A stretch of DNA of 20,715 nt from a virus: positions 1 through 20,715 of IMG/VR virus record IMGVR_UViG_3300022890_000126. One strand, 5' to 3'. The stretch's first letter is position 1. Each line of letters opens with the position of its first letter. The notes beneath the pieces were generated by a model. That model ran no database searches and had not been told where the DNA came from. It saw only the letters and a list, made by a program, of their open reading frames with translations. Positions 1 through 5,178 of the stretch are shown piece by piece. Position numbers and translations under genes: made by a program.

Positions 1-42
1 CTTTTTATGTTGTATTTTATCACTTAATGTTTTGTTTTTCAT
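1..42 (-). CDS. 5' end of a small leftward gene, cut by the window edge
   Basis: Only the first 14 codons are visible (MKNKTLSDKIQHKK, then the edge). The ATG overlaps the TAA stop of the preceding gene by one base (TAATG). It is preceded by a strong GGAGG ribosome binding site, so it is almost certainly translated as the next cistron of the leftward operon. No function can be proposed from 14 residues. Confidence 0.6.
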   Translation of the reverse strand, partial: MKNKTLSDKIQHKK

Positions 43-281
43 TATATTCCAACCTCCTTAAATATTTGTTTAAATTCTTTATTTTGGTCTTCACATGCTG
101 GGCAACACCAATCCTCTCCACAAATATAATATCCTTCTCTAGTATTTATTTTCTTCTTACATCCAGTTTTCCATTTACCTTTCATTTTTATAATATAGGT
201 TATTAAATCCATCTTATTAAAAAACTTTATTTCTTTATCAATTTTCTTTTTTATTTTATTTAATATTTTTTGTTTATTCAT
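42..281 (-). CDS. Cys-rich mini-protein, probable zinc finger
   Basis: A 79-residue protein with a very basic, lysine-rich N-terminal half. The C-terminal segment carries five cysteines in the order GC, ICG, then CCPAC. The pattern C-x-K-x-I-N ... I-C-G ... C-x-x-C matches the 49-residue protein at 1368-1517 in the same operon, so the two are probably paralogues. Paired cysteines of this kind normally bind zinc, and a nucleic-acid or protein adaptor role is plausible but unproven. The start is set by an ATGA overlap with the upstream stop and by a GGGAGGG Shine-Dalgarno sequence. I do not recognise a named family. Confidence 0.7.
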   Translation of the reverse strand: MNKQKILNKIKKKIDKEIKFFNKMDLITYIIKMKGKWKTGCKKKINTREGYYICGEDWCCPACEDQNKEFKQIFKEVGI

Positions 282-598
282 TTCTTTTCCCTCCCTTGAG
301 TTTCCCCTTTCGTAGAAAGTGCGTTGTTTATCGGTACATCTTTAAACTTCCCCATTGATAAAAGGTATTCTCTAACTCCACCGTAGTGGGTTACTAATTG
401 TATATGCTCTTCTTCTGTTCTATCTTTTACTTCTTTATTTATAATGTCATTTACACAATCTCCAAATGCACACCCAACACAAGAAATATCTTCATCATCA
501 TAAATAAACCCATATTTATTTTTTGGTGTTTCATCACCATCTTTTCTGCATTTACTACATAGTCCTACAATTTTAACACCAATTATCTTAATTCCCAT
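278..598 (-). CDS. Cys-rich protein of unknown function
   Basis: A 106-residue protein with a CSKC pair near residues 14-17 and a CVGCAFGDC cluster in the middle, which suggests a structural zinc site. The C-terminal half is charged and helical-looking, with no recognised motif. Translation is coupled on both sides. Its ATG overlaps the preceding stop as TAATG behind a GGAGGAG ribosome binding site, and its own TGA overlaps the next ATG as ATGA. It belongs to the leftward operon of mini-proteins and is probably expressed early. No specific function can be assigned. Confidence 0.7.
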   Translation of the reverse strand: MGIKIIGVKIVGLCSKCRKDGDETPKNKYGFIYDDEDISCVGCAFGDCVNDIINKEVKDRTEEEHIQLVTHYGGVREYLLSMGKFKDVPINNALSTKGETQGREKK

Positions 599-756
599 TA
601 TGATTTCTCCTCCAGTGCTGACTTCCTATGTGCTTCGAATACCAACTCCTCTAATCTTTTTATTTCTTCTTTTAATGTTGGATGTCCAGACATTATAAAA
701 ATATAACCAGACATCCAACTTATTATTCCTTCTATTTCTGCTTGACGTTCTTCCAT
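598..756 (-). CDS. Small unknown protein (52 aa)
   Basis: Reading leftward from the ATG at 756, the frame encodes 52 residues beginning MEERQAEIEG. A hydrophobic stretch (WMSGYIFIMSG) lies in the first half and a charged amphipathic helix in the second. Both ends overlap neighbouring genes by one base as TAATG, and a GAGGT ribosome binding site precedes the start. Tight coupling and spacing make it a credible gene despite its size. It could be membrane-associated, but the hydrophobic stretch is too short for confidence. Confidence 0.6.
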   Translation of the reverse strand: MEERQAEIEGIISWMSGYIFIMSGHPTLKEEIKRLEELVFEAHRKSALEEKS

Positions 757-881
757 TATACTTCAACCTCGACATCTAAGTTTAATATTTTGTTTTCTAA
801 TTTCTCTAATCTATTATCAAGTCCTTCAAATGCTTTAAACATTTCATCATATGTTTGAAAATCATCTTTGTCTCCTATCAT
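756..881 (-). CDS. Small acidic coiled-coil protein (41 aa)
   Basis: The preferred start is the ATG at 881, giving 41 residues beginning MIGDKDDFQ. It overlaps the methyltransferase stop codon as ATGA and has a GGGGGATGG purine run in Shine-Dalgarno position. A longer reading starting near 941 would overlap the methyltransferase gene extensively and is less likely. The C-terminal half has heptad-like spacing of leucines and charged residues (GLDNRLEKLENKILNL), which suggests a short coiled coil for oligomerisation. No family is recognised. Confidence 0.6.
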   Translation of the reverse strand: MIGDKDDFQTYDEMFKAFEGLDNRLEKLENKILNLDVEVEV

Positions 882-1375
882 TTTCCATCCCCCGTTACCG
901 AATCTGTGGCAAAGGCGTTGTTTTTCTTTAAATAAATCCAACCAACTTGAAAACCACTTTGTGGAAAAGTGTTTGGTGTTTCTATCGGAACTATTTCTTT
1001 AATTTCAAATCCATGTTCTTTTATATCTCTCATTCTTGCTTTAAGCCATATATGATTTACTGTCGCCAAAAATACTACATTATCTGCTAGTTTCATTGAG
1101 TGTTGTAAAAACTTTCTAAATTTACTAAAAGGTGGATTAGTAATTATCCAATCAAACTTATCATCACAATCGAAAAAATCTAAATCTTCTTTTATTTCAC
1201 ACCAGTAAGTATCTATTAATCCAAATTCTTTAAATGCCTGTAAAAAATTACCATCACCTTTACATGGCTCTAACACTCTCCCATGTGGTTTAAAATAATT
1301 AACTAATTTTTTACAATCTTCTAATGGTGTTTGCACACAATCATTTCCACCTTTTGGTATTAATTGTTTACCCAT
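878..1375 (-). CDS. N6-adenine DNA methyltransferase, Rossmann-fold class I
   Basis: This 165-residue protein transfers a methyl group from S-adenosylmethionine to adenine in DNA. The AdoMet-binding motif I is visible as VLEPCKGDGNF. The catalytic motif IV is TNPPFS, the (N/D)PP(F/Y) signature of amino-methyltransferases. It is a minimal single-domain enzyme without a separate target recognition domain. The start at 1375 is preferred over an in-frame ATG near 1456 because it has a GGGAG ribosome binding site and the longer form would overrun the small gene at 1368-1517. In viruses such enzymes usually protect DNA from host restriction or mark it for replication and packaging. The target site cannot be read from the sequence. 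Confidence 0.85.
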   Translation of the reverse strand: MGKQLIPKGGNDCVQTPLEDCKKLVNYFKPHGRVLEPCKGDGNFLQAFKEFGLIDTYWCEIKEDLDFFDCDDKFDWIITNPPFSKFRKFLQHSMKLADNVVFLATVNHIWLKARMRDIKEHGFEIKEIVPIETPNTFPQSGFQVGWIYLKKNNAFATDSVTGDGK

Positions 1376-1517
1376 TTTTACTCCCAACAGCGTGATTTCC
1401 CTGCACTGCGTCTTCTTTATCTGAACATGGTAGACATAGATAACCTCTTCTTCCACAAATTTGATTATCTCTATTGCTAAAGAATCTTTTGTTAATTATT
1501 TTTCCACAACCTTTCAT
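1368..1517 (-). CDS. Cys-rich zinc-finger mini-protein (49 aa)
   Basis: A 49-residue frame beginning MKGCGKIINK, with cysteines at residues 4, 21, 28 and 31 (C-x16-C-x6-C-x2-C), a typical four-ligand zinc site. It starts in an ATGA overlap with the preceding gene and ends overlapping the methyltransferase start, so it is embedded in the operon. It resembles the protein at 42-281 (C-x-K-x-I-N ... I-C-G ... C-x-P-x-C). The function is unknown; an RNA- or DNA-binding adaptor role is a guess. Confidence 0.7.
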   Translation of the reverse strand: MKGCGKIINKRFFSNRDNQICGRRGYLCLPCSDKEDAVQGNHAVGSKNG

Positions 1518-1744
1518 TTTCCCCATTTTACCCACTTCATTTTATTTGTATCTCTGTCCTTATATTCCCAACTCCAATTACGACTCTCTTCTGGATTATC
1601 ACCAGTATTTGATAACCATAAGTCTTGCTTTAACCCATCCTCAAATTTAACTTCTAATATTCTAGAAAACCCGTTGTCATCATTCATAACTATTCCAATA
1701 TCCCCCCTAGGATTCATCATTCTTTTTCCTACCCAATTACTCAT
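1514..1744 (-). CDS. Small unknown protein, possibly beta-barrel (76 aa)
   Basis: A 76-residue protein, MSNWVGKRMM onward, with alternating hydrophobic residues, a GDIGIV segment and many tryptophans near the C terminus. The arrangement recalls small SH3/KOW-like beta barrels that bind nucleic acid, but no signature proves this. An alternative ATG at 1753 would add three residues. The 1744 start is preferred because it overlaps the end of the upstream membrane-protein gene less and lies behind a GGATGTGG purine-rich stretch. Its stop overlaps the next gene as ATGA. Confidence 0.65.
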   Translation of the reverse strand: MSNWVGKRMMNPRGDIGIVMNDDNGFSRILEVKFEDGLKQDLWLSNTGDNPEESRNWSWEYKDRDTNKMKWVKWGK

Positions 1745-1880
1745 TTTCCACATCCAACAGCGAGTACCCCTCTAATGCGTTGTGTTTGATAAATTCTTTT
1801 GTTTGTAAAAAAACTTGTGATATTACTAATATCAATACTGTTAAAGTTATTGCACCAAGTTCCATATAATAATAATTCAT
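1737..1880 (-). CDS. Single-span membrane mini-protein (47 aa)
   Basis: A 47-residue frame starting in an ATGA overlap at 1880 behind a GAGGTGA ribosome binding site. Residues about 7-25 form one hydrophobic helix (ELGAITLTVLILVISQVFL), followed by a charged C-terminal tail. It is probably inserted in the membrane with a short external N terminus. Viruses often carry such proteins to alter the host membrane or exclude other viruses, but nothing here proves a role. Confidence 0.65.
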   Translation of the reverse strand: MNYYYMELGAITLTVLILVISQVFLQTKEFIKHNALEGYSLLDVENE

Positions 1881-2053
1881 TCTTTCTTCACCTCGTTTGA
1901 TTCTGAAAGAGCGTCTTGCTTTAATTGTATAACCTCTTCTCTCATTTGAACTAAAGAACTCCTTATATCTTCATAATTTCTCTTAAGGCTTGTTAAAAGA
2001 ATAAACTCTCTTGTTAACTTCATCATTTCTTTAATCATTATTTCTTTTTTCAT
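1877..2053 (-). CDS. Small helical coiled-coil-like protein (58 aa)
   Basis: A 58-residue protein beginning MKKEIMIKEM, almost entirely charged and helix-forming, with leucine and isoleucine at roughly heptad spacing, so a short coiled coil is likely. It is the second gene of the leftward operon. It is coupled to both neighbours by ATGA overlaps and has a GAGGTGA ribosome binding site. No family is recognised. Confidence 0.65.
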   Translation of the reverse strand: MKKEIMIKEMMKLTREFILLTSLKRNYEDIRSSLVQMREEVIQLKQDALSESNEVKKE

Positions 2054-2214
2054 TCTTTCACCTCGGCGTCATTTCCCTGTTTCACGCCATTTTGTGAACT
2101 TAAATCTTTGTAATTACAATTATCACAAGTATCGCTTAGATTCATTTGTTCATCGCAATTTGGACATTTAATTAAACTTTGTGTTTGGTTAATATCATCT
2201 TTTTTGTTTTTCAT
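2050..2214 (-). CDS. Zinc ribbon mini-protein, first gene of the leftward operon
   Basis: A 54-residue protein beginning MKNKKDDINQ with a clear zinc ribbon: CPNC at residues 17-20 and CDNC at 30-33. It is the first gene after the leftward TATA box. Its ATG lies about 25 bases from the box centre and has no ribosome binding site, which points to a leaderless mRNA. As the first gene of an operon facing the repeat-rich control region it could be a DNA- or RNA-polymerase-interacting regulator, but that is inference. Confidence 0.7.
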   Translation of the reverse strand: MKNKKDDINQTQSLIKCPNCDEQMNLSDTCDNCNYKDLSSQNGVKQGNDAEVKE

Positions 2215-2235
2215 ATATAAAATTATATTAGCTTC

Positions 2236-2243
2236 TTTATATA
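2236..2243 (-). promoter_or_regulatory. Leftward archaeal TATA-box promoter
   Basis: TATATAAA read leftward, ending 21 bases before the ATG at 2214. An archaeal TATA box of this kind is centred about 26 bp before transcription start, so the mRNA would begin at or next to the ATG. No Shine-Dalgarno sequence is present, in agreement with a leaderless first gene. Confidence 0.65.
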
Positions 2244-2249
2244 CTTATA

Positions 2250-2292
2250 GGTGTTGTAGTATATAGGTTTATTGGTGTGAATTATGGTGTGA
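2250..2292. repeat. GGTGT direct repeats upstream of the leftward promoter
   Basis: GGTGTTG at 2250, GGTGTGA at 2274 and GGTGTGA at 2286 lie in the same orientation, spaced 24 and 12 bp apart. They sit just upstream of the leftward TATA box, where an activator or repressor would bind. Their functional role is inferred. Confidence 0.4.
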
Positions 2293-2319
2293 GTTGTCAT
2301 TATGATTTAATGAAACAGA

Positions 2320-2620
2320 CAATATCTATTTTTTATTTTATAAAAATAGACTAAAAATAGATATTGAAAAAATAAGCAATTATTATATATTATTATATAT
2401 TATTAAATGAAATTATATATTATGACAGGAATGTGTGGTTTTTACCATATCTATTTTTAGTCTATTTTTAACGATTTAAAAATAGGGAATTAACCTTATT
2501 AACCCGTAAGACCATTAAATCTATGGTTTTTAAAAACCTATTTTTAGATTCGTGAATTTTGCTTGGGGTAAAAATTTTTTTGGAGGAAACGATTTTTTAA
2601 AAATAAAAAATAGATATGGT
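2320..2620. repeat. Cluster of TAAAAATAG motifs in inverted repeats; candidate origin or operator
   Basis: This non-coding stretch holds at least six copies of a TAAAAATAG / CTATTTTTA core. A perfect 14-bp inverted pair lies at 2320-2333 and 2353-2366. A perfect 24-bp inverted pair lies at 2341-2364 and 2447-2470; each arm contains two cores 11 bp apart. A perfect 15-bp inverted pair (ACCATATCTATTTTT) lies at 2444-2458 and 2606-2620. Further cores occur near 2478 and 2538. A TATTATATAT tandem repeat at 2381-2405 and a 14-bp palindrome at 2525-2538 are embedded. The pattern resembles iterons with an unwinding element, or a cluster of operators between divergent operons. Confidence 0.55.
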
Positions 2621-2702
2621 TTTTTTCATTTAAAATTAATGACAGAATTTTTTAAGAGGAAAAATGGAATATTTTATGGTAGAAAAAACTATAAGAATAT
2701 GT

Positions 2703-2738
2703 ATTTATTTTTTTTATTTTTTTTTTGATTTTTTATTA
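2703..2738 (+). terminator. T-tract archaeal-type terminator
   Basis: A long T tract interrupted by single A or G residues (TTTATTTTTTTTATTTTT and continuing), without a hairpin. It closely resembles the tracts behind the major capsid and tail tube genes. Archaeal RNA polymerase stops at such tracts. No rightward gene precedes it, so it may end an untranslated RNA from the repeat region or insulate the downstream promoter. Confidence 0.5.
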
Positions 2739-2760
2739 ATACACTACAATAACAACAGAT

Positions 2761-2820
2761 GAATAGTGACTGATACAAACATCAGTCCACTCGCTAAAAA
2801 GCGCTTAGAAGGGCTTACAA
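2761..2820 (+). other. GC-richer hairpin segment, possible structured RNA or site
   Basis: This stretch is richer in G and C than the flanking DNA. It contains a perfect 7-bp hairpin (GACTGAT at 2768-2774, ATCAGTC at 2781-2787, six-base loop) and a smaller CGCT/AGCG hairpin just downstream. In AT-rich archaeal genomes such islands often mark structured RNA. It lies between the T-tract terminator and the rightward promoter. No known RNA family is recognised. Confidence 0.3.
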
Positions 2821-2823
2821 TTG

Positions 2824-2858
2824 ATAAATAATATTATTTATTTTACTACCTTTATAAA
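2824..2858 (+). promoter_or_regulatory. Rightward promoter with 18-bp palindrome and TATA box
   Basis: A perfect palindrome ATAAATAATATTATTTAT at 2824-2841 is followed by ACC and the TATA box TTTATAAA at 2851-2858. The ATG at 2886 lies about 31 bp from the box centre, giving a leader of about five bases. The palindrome resembles the 19-bp element of the three late promoters at 7440, 10353 and 16173. Confidence 0.65.
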
Positions 2859-2885
2859 CTCTAAACATTATTAATTATTAATATA

Positions 2886-3560
2886 ATGGAGTTTGATATA
2901 ATAAAACAAATTGATGAACACCTTGAAAAGAAAGAGTGGGTAAGTAAAGAGCGAGATTACTTTCATGTTTCTGAATTAGGTAAAGCACCTTGGATAATCT
3001 ATAATAATATTAAGAATCCAAAGGCAAAGAAATTCACTCCGAGAGTTAAGAGAGTTCTGGATTTAGGTAATTCTGTTCACGAGTTGCTTAACAAATATTT
3101 AGTTGAAATGGGAATCCTCATATCCTCAGAGATAACAGCTGTAGAGAATGAGTTGTTTCATGGAAGAGCAGATTGTATAATTAAATGTCCGGATGCAGAC
3201 CCGAAAGAAGGAAACCTCTACGTACTAGAGATAAAGAGTTGTAGTCAATGGGTATTTAATTCTTTGAAGGATGCTAGTGCTGAATATCAATCCCAATTAC
3301 AATTTTATATGTATTATCTTGGGATACCGCGAGGAATGATTTTATATATGAATAAAGACAATTGTAACCTTAAACAATTTAATTACGAGTTAGATGTTGT
3401 ATTTGTTGAATCTAAGATTAAAGACTTCAAAGAGTTAAAAGAGAAGATAGTTAATAATATAGAGCCACCAAAAGAATGTTCTTGTGGAGATTCATGGTGT
3501 GAGATATGTGGAGCTAAAAGTAGGAGTATGGATAAAAGTAGGTTGGTGGATTATGACTAG
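2886..3560 (+). CDS. Cas4/RecB-like PD-(D/E)XK nuclease
   Basis: A 224-residue nuclease of the PD-(D/E)XK superfamily. Visible core elements, in order, are H65 in GNSVHELL, D96 in GRAD, E115 and K117 in VLEIKSC, and the YQSQLQFY motif around residues 134-141. The C terminus has four cysteines (198, 200, 205, 208) in CSCGDSWCEIC, recalling the C-terminal iron-sulphur cysteines of Cas4 and AddB. The usual N-terminal partner cysteine is absent (SELGKAPW), so the metal site is either zinc or atypical. Such proteins in viruses act as exonucleases in replication, recombination or end processing. It is the first gene after a palindrome-TATA promoter and has a near-leaderless start. No CRISPR array or cas1/cas2 is nearby. 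Confidence 0.85.
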   Translation: MEFDIIKQIDEHLEKKEWVSKERDYFHVSELGKAPWIIYNNIKNPKAKKFTPRVKRVLDLGNSVHELLNKYLVEMGILISSEITAVENELFHGRADCIIKCPDADPKEGNLYVLEIKSCSQWVFNSLKDASAEYQSQLQFYMYYLGIPRGMILYMNKDNCNLKQFNYELDVVFVESKIKDFKELKEKIVNNIEPPKECSCGDSWCEICGAKSRSMDKSRLVDYD

Positions 3561-3687
3561 AGATATTCCTAAAGGATTTAAACGAGGTATATGTGAATGT
3601 GGTAATGATTATGCCTATTTTGGTATAGATATGGGATTATGTGTGAAGTGTATTGATAAACTGGAGGTAGAGGATGACAAGAAATAG
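3553..3687 (+). CDS. Cys-rich zinc mini-protein (44 aa)
   Basis: A 44-residue protein, MTRDIPKGFK onward, with CECG and CVKC pairs about 17 residues apart, a likely zinc knuckle. The start at 3553 overlaps the end of the nuclease gene (ATGACTAG) and follows a GGTGG ribosome binding site. A longer frame from 3484 would lie inside the nuclease gene and is rejected. The function is unknown. It could assist the adjacent nuclease or the regulator that follows. Confidence 0.65.
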   Translation: MTRDIPKGFKRGICECGNDYAYFGIDMGLCVKCIDKLEVEDDKK

Positions 3688-3844
3688 AGTTTGTCAAAAA
3701 AGAGAAGGAATGAGTGTAAGCTTACGACCGGACCAGATAACATGGATAAGGAGAAACCGAGAATGGTTTAATTTGAGTAAATGGTTACAAGTGGCATTAG
3801 ACGGAACAATCAATCAAATAAATAAAATGGAGGTAAAACAATGA
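3674..3844 (+). CDS. Ribbon-helix-helix DNA-binding regulator (56 aa)
   Basis: A 56-residue protein beginning MTRNRVCQKR. Residues about 13-50 fit the ribbon-helix-helix fold: a short strand GMSVSLRPDQ, a first helix ITWIRRNREWF, a turn with NLS, and a second helix KWLQVALDG. Such proteins dimerise and bind palindromic operators through the strand pair. The start at 3674 follows GGAGGTAGAGG and overlaps the preceding gene by 14 bases. The stop overlaps the next ATG. It is the only clear sequence-specific transcription factor in the window, so it is the obvious candidate reader of the palindromic promoter elements, but this is inference. Confidence 0.75.
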   Translation: MTRNRVCQKREGMSVSLRPDQITWIRRNREWFNLSKWLQVALDGTINQINKMEVKQ

Positions 3845-4053
3845 GTGAAAGTAAAATAAATTATAATGGTGGTATAGGATTCTTCGGATTTCTTACTCTT
3901 TTATTTATAGCATTTAAAATAACAAGTGTTATTGACTGGTCTTGGTGGTGGGTATTGAGTCCTATACTAATACCGTGGGCTATAATTATAGCGGTGATTA
4001 TAGTAGTGATAATAGTTGCTGCAATCATTTCACTAATAGAATCAAGATGGTAA
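3841..4053 (+). CDS. Two-span membrane protein, Fragile-X-F-like family
   Basis: A 70-residue protein with two hydrophobic helices, about residues 11-30 and 40-66, separated by the aromatic DWSWWWVLSP segment. The GGIGFFGFLTLLFI and IDWSWWWVLSPI signatures match the small viral membrane proteins usually annotated as transmembrane Fragile-X-F protein. It is expected in the host membrane. Its role is unknown, and a holin-like role is possible given size and topology. It is coupled to the preceding regulator by an ATGA overlap and follows a GGAGGT ribosome binding site. Confidence 0.75.
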   Translation: MSESKINYNGGIGFFGFLTLLFIAFKITSVIDWSWWWVLSPILIPWAIIIAVIIVVIIVAAIISLIESRW

Positions 4054-4307
4054 AAACAAAATGTGAAGTATATTCCAGAGTGTGTGGTTATTTAAGACCA
4101 GTAAACACATGGAATGAAGGAAAGCAAGAAGAGTGGAAAGATAGAAAGGTATTTAGTAAAGATTCAAAGGAGGTAAAAGAGATGAAAAAAGAACACGGAC
4201 AAAAAGACGGAAGTAAAAAAGGTAAGTTAGCCGGTGGACTAAGACAGAATCAAACAGATGACTGTAGAAATCCAGAGGTTAAGGCAGAACGAGAACAAGA
4301 GGAATAA
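4047..4307 (+). CDS. Stand-alone NrdD glycyl-radical tail fused to a basic peptide
   Basis: An 86-residue protein. Residues 6-35 (CEVYSRVCGYLRPVNTWNEG and the following KQEEWKDR) match the extreme C terminus of anaerobic ribonucleotide reductase NrdD. That segment holds the RVCGYL loop whose glycine (G14 here) carries the catalytic radical. The rest of the enzyme is absent. A role as a spare part for oxygen-cleaved host NrdD, by analogy with YfiD/GrcA, is possible. The second half (residues 46-86) is a separate basic peptide ending in GGLRQNQTDDCRNP. A strong AAAGGAGGTAAAA ribosome binding site lies inside the gene just before the in-frame ATG at 4182. The start at 4047 overlaps the upstream stop. 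Confidence 0.7.
   Translation: MVKTKCEVYSRVCGYLRPVNTWNEGKQEEWKDRKVFSKDSKEVKEMKKEHGQKDGSKKGKLAGGLRQNQTDDCRNPEVKAEREQEE
4182..4307 (+). CDS. Nested in-frame small basic protein (41 aa)
   Basis: An internal ATG at 4182, in the same frame as the NrdD-like gene, is preceded by AAAGGAGGTAAAA, the best ribosome binding site in the vicinity. Separate translation would give MKKEHGQKDG onward, 41 residues, basic at first and containing GGLRQNQTDDCRNP. It probably began as an independent cistron and still may be made separately. Its function is unknown. Confidence 0.5.
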   Translation: MKKEHGQKDGSKKGKLAGGLRQNQTDDCRNPEVKAEREQEE

Positions 4308-4316
4308 TCCTCTTGT
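4295..4316 (+). other. 9-bp hairpin spanning a stop codon
   Basis: ACAAGAGGA (4295-4303) and TCCTCTTGT (4308-4316) form a perfect 9-bp stem with a four-base loop ATAA. The TAA stop of the preceding gene lies within the loop. No long T run follows, so it is not a classical intrinsic terminator. It could protect an mRNA end or slow ribosomes. Confidence 0.45.
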
Positions 4317-4350
4317 ATATTAATAAATTAAATAATAGGAGGATAAAATA

Positions 4351-4635
4351 ATGACAACAAGAGAACTAACAAAAGAAGAAAAGAGCTTCATGGAGAAGCA
4401 AATAGCTAGAATGGACTTTGAAACAAAAGGAGCAATGTATATGATTAAATATTGTGACTTAATGTTAGATGAAGGTTTACAAGTAAACTTTGATAGGCAG
4501 AGGAAAGAGTTTGAAGCACAAAAGACAGAAGCAGTAAATGCTATTGAATTAAACAAGAATACAATAGTTGAATTGAATAAGCAGATAGAGAATGGCGTAG
4601 AAGTTAAAGAGGTAGTAGATGAAGACGCTGAGTAG
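4351..4635 (+). CDS. Unknown helical protein (94 aa)
   Basis: A 94-residue, almost fully helical acidic protein. The second half (about residues 50-85) has heptad-spaced hydrophobics and many glutamates and lysines, suggesting a coiled coil. The start follows TAGGAGGATAAAATA, a strong ribosome binding site. It lies between the NrdD-like gene and another unknown gene, with no overlap to either. No motif points to a function. Confidence 0.7.
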   Translation: MTTRELTKEEKSFMEKQIARMDFETKGAMYMIKYCDLMLDEGLQVNFDRQRKEFEAQKTEAVNAIELNKNTIVELNKQIENGVEVKEVVDEDAE

Positions 4636-4675
4636 AAATATAAAGAGGAATTAAATTATAGGAGGTAAAACAAAA

Positions 4676-5137
4676 ATGGCAGACCAAATAGGAATAATAA
4701 GAAAAGCAACAGCTGATGAGAAGAAGGATTTTGTAGAGATAGGTACACCTGGAACTCTGAATATGTTCTTAAAAGAAGTTTCAAAGAAACAACAACAATT
4801 TCAAAAACTATTCAAGCCGTATGATGCAGCTTGTGCAAGAAATGATTTTGAATTAGAGTTAGATAGAGTATCGGACGAGATGAGATTTAATCCAGATTCA
4901 AAGGTAAGTATATTTAATAAAATAAACTTAGATAAATATGGAGAAGATGATATATTTGACTTTATAGATGAAACACCAGTTGTAGAAGATAAACTAATCG
5001 ACAATATGCGACAAAGTGTAAAGGTTGGTGTTTATAGAAATTATAAATGTAAGAAGAGAGGTCATGGATTTAGTATATTCGTTCCAATCGAAGAGATGAA
5101 TAAAAAAGAAGAAGCTAAACCCGTTAAGAAAGAATAA
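4676..5137 (+). CDS. Unknown protein (153 aa)
   Basis: A 153-residue protein. It is mixed alpha/beta with acidic middle segments (KYGEDDIFDFIDETPVVED) and a C-terminal stretch VYRNYKCKKRGHGFSIFVPI followed by a lysine/glutamate tail. The CKKRGHGF segment could be a remnant of a metal or nucleic-acid site, but only one cysteine is present there. Its leader contains GGAATTAAATTATAGGAGGT, a 20-base ribosome binding module found again, base for base, at 11101-11120 in front of the scaffold start. No family is recognised. Confidence 0.7.
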   Translation: MADQIGIIRKATADEKKDFVEIGTPGTLNMFLKEVSKKQQQFQKLFKPYDAACARNDFELELDRVSDEMRFNPDSKVSIFNKINLDKYGEDDIFDFIDETPVVEDKLIDNMRQSVKVGVYRNYKCKKRGHGFSIFVPIEEMNKKEEAKPVKKE

Positions 5138-5155
5138 CTTTTTATTTTACGCAGA

Positions 5156-5178
5156 ACCATTCGGCTTAAAGGAATGGT
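5156..5178 (+). other. Hairpin immediately 5' of the tRNA gene
   Basis: ACCATTC (5156-5162) and GAATGGT (5172-5178) form a perfect 7-bp stem with a nine-base loop, ending two bases before the mature tRNA. A T-rich stretch (5139-5149) after the preceding stop codon lies just upstream and could act as terminator or tRNA promoter. The hairpin may guide 5' processing of the precursor. Confidence 0.4.

Noticed and set aside
756-941. 61-residue version of the small gene at 756-881
   Set aside because: The longer form overlaps the methyltransferase gene by more than 60 bases. The ATGA overlap at 878-881 with its purine-rich site is the more natural start.
1461-1775. Rightward open frame of about 100 codons within the leftward operon
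   Set aside because: It lies antisense to several tightly coupled leftward genes with good ribosome binding sites and has no initiation signal of its own.
2320-2620. Possible CRISPR array
   Set aside because: The repeats are short, inverted and irregularly spaced, without unique spacers of constant length, and no cas genes other than a Cas4-like nuclease are present.
2638-2762. Two short overlapping rightward frames of 29 and 32 codons near the T tract
   Set aside because: Both are largely encoded by the T tract (runs of phenylalanine), which looks like a terminator. There is no credible protein signature, although one has an AGAGG upstream.
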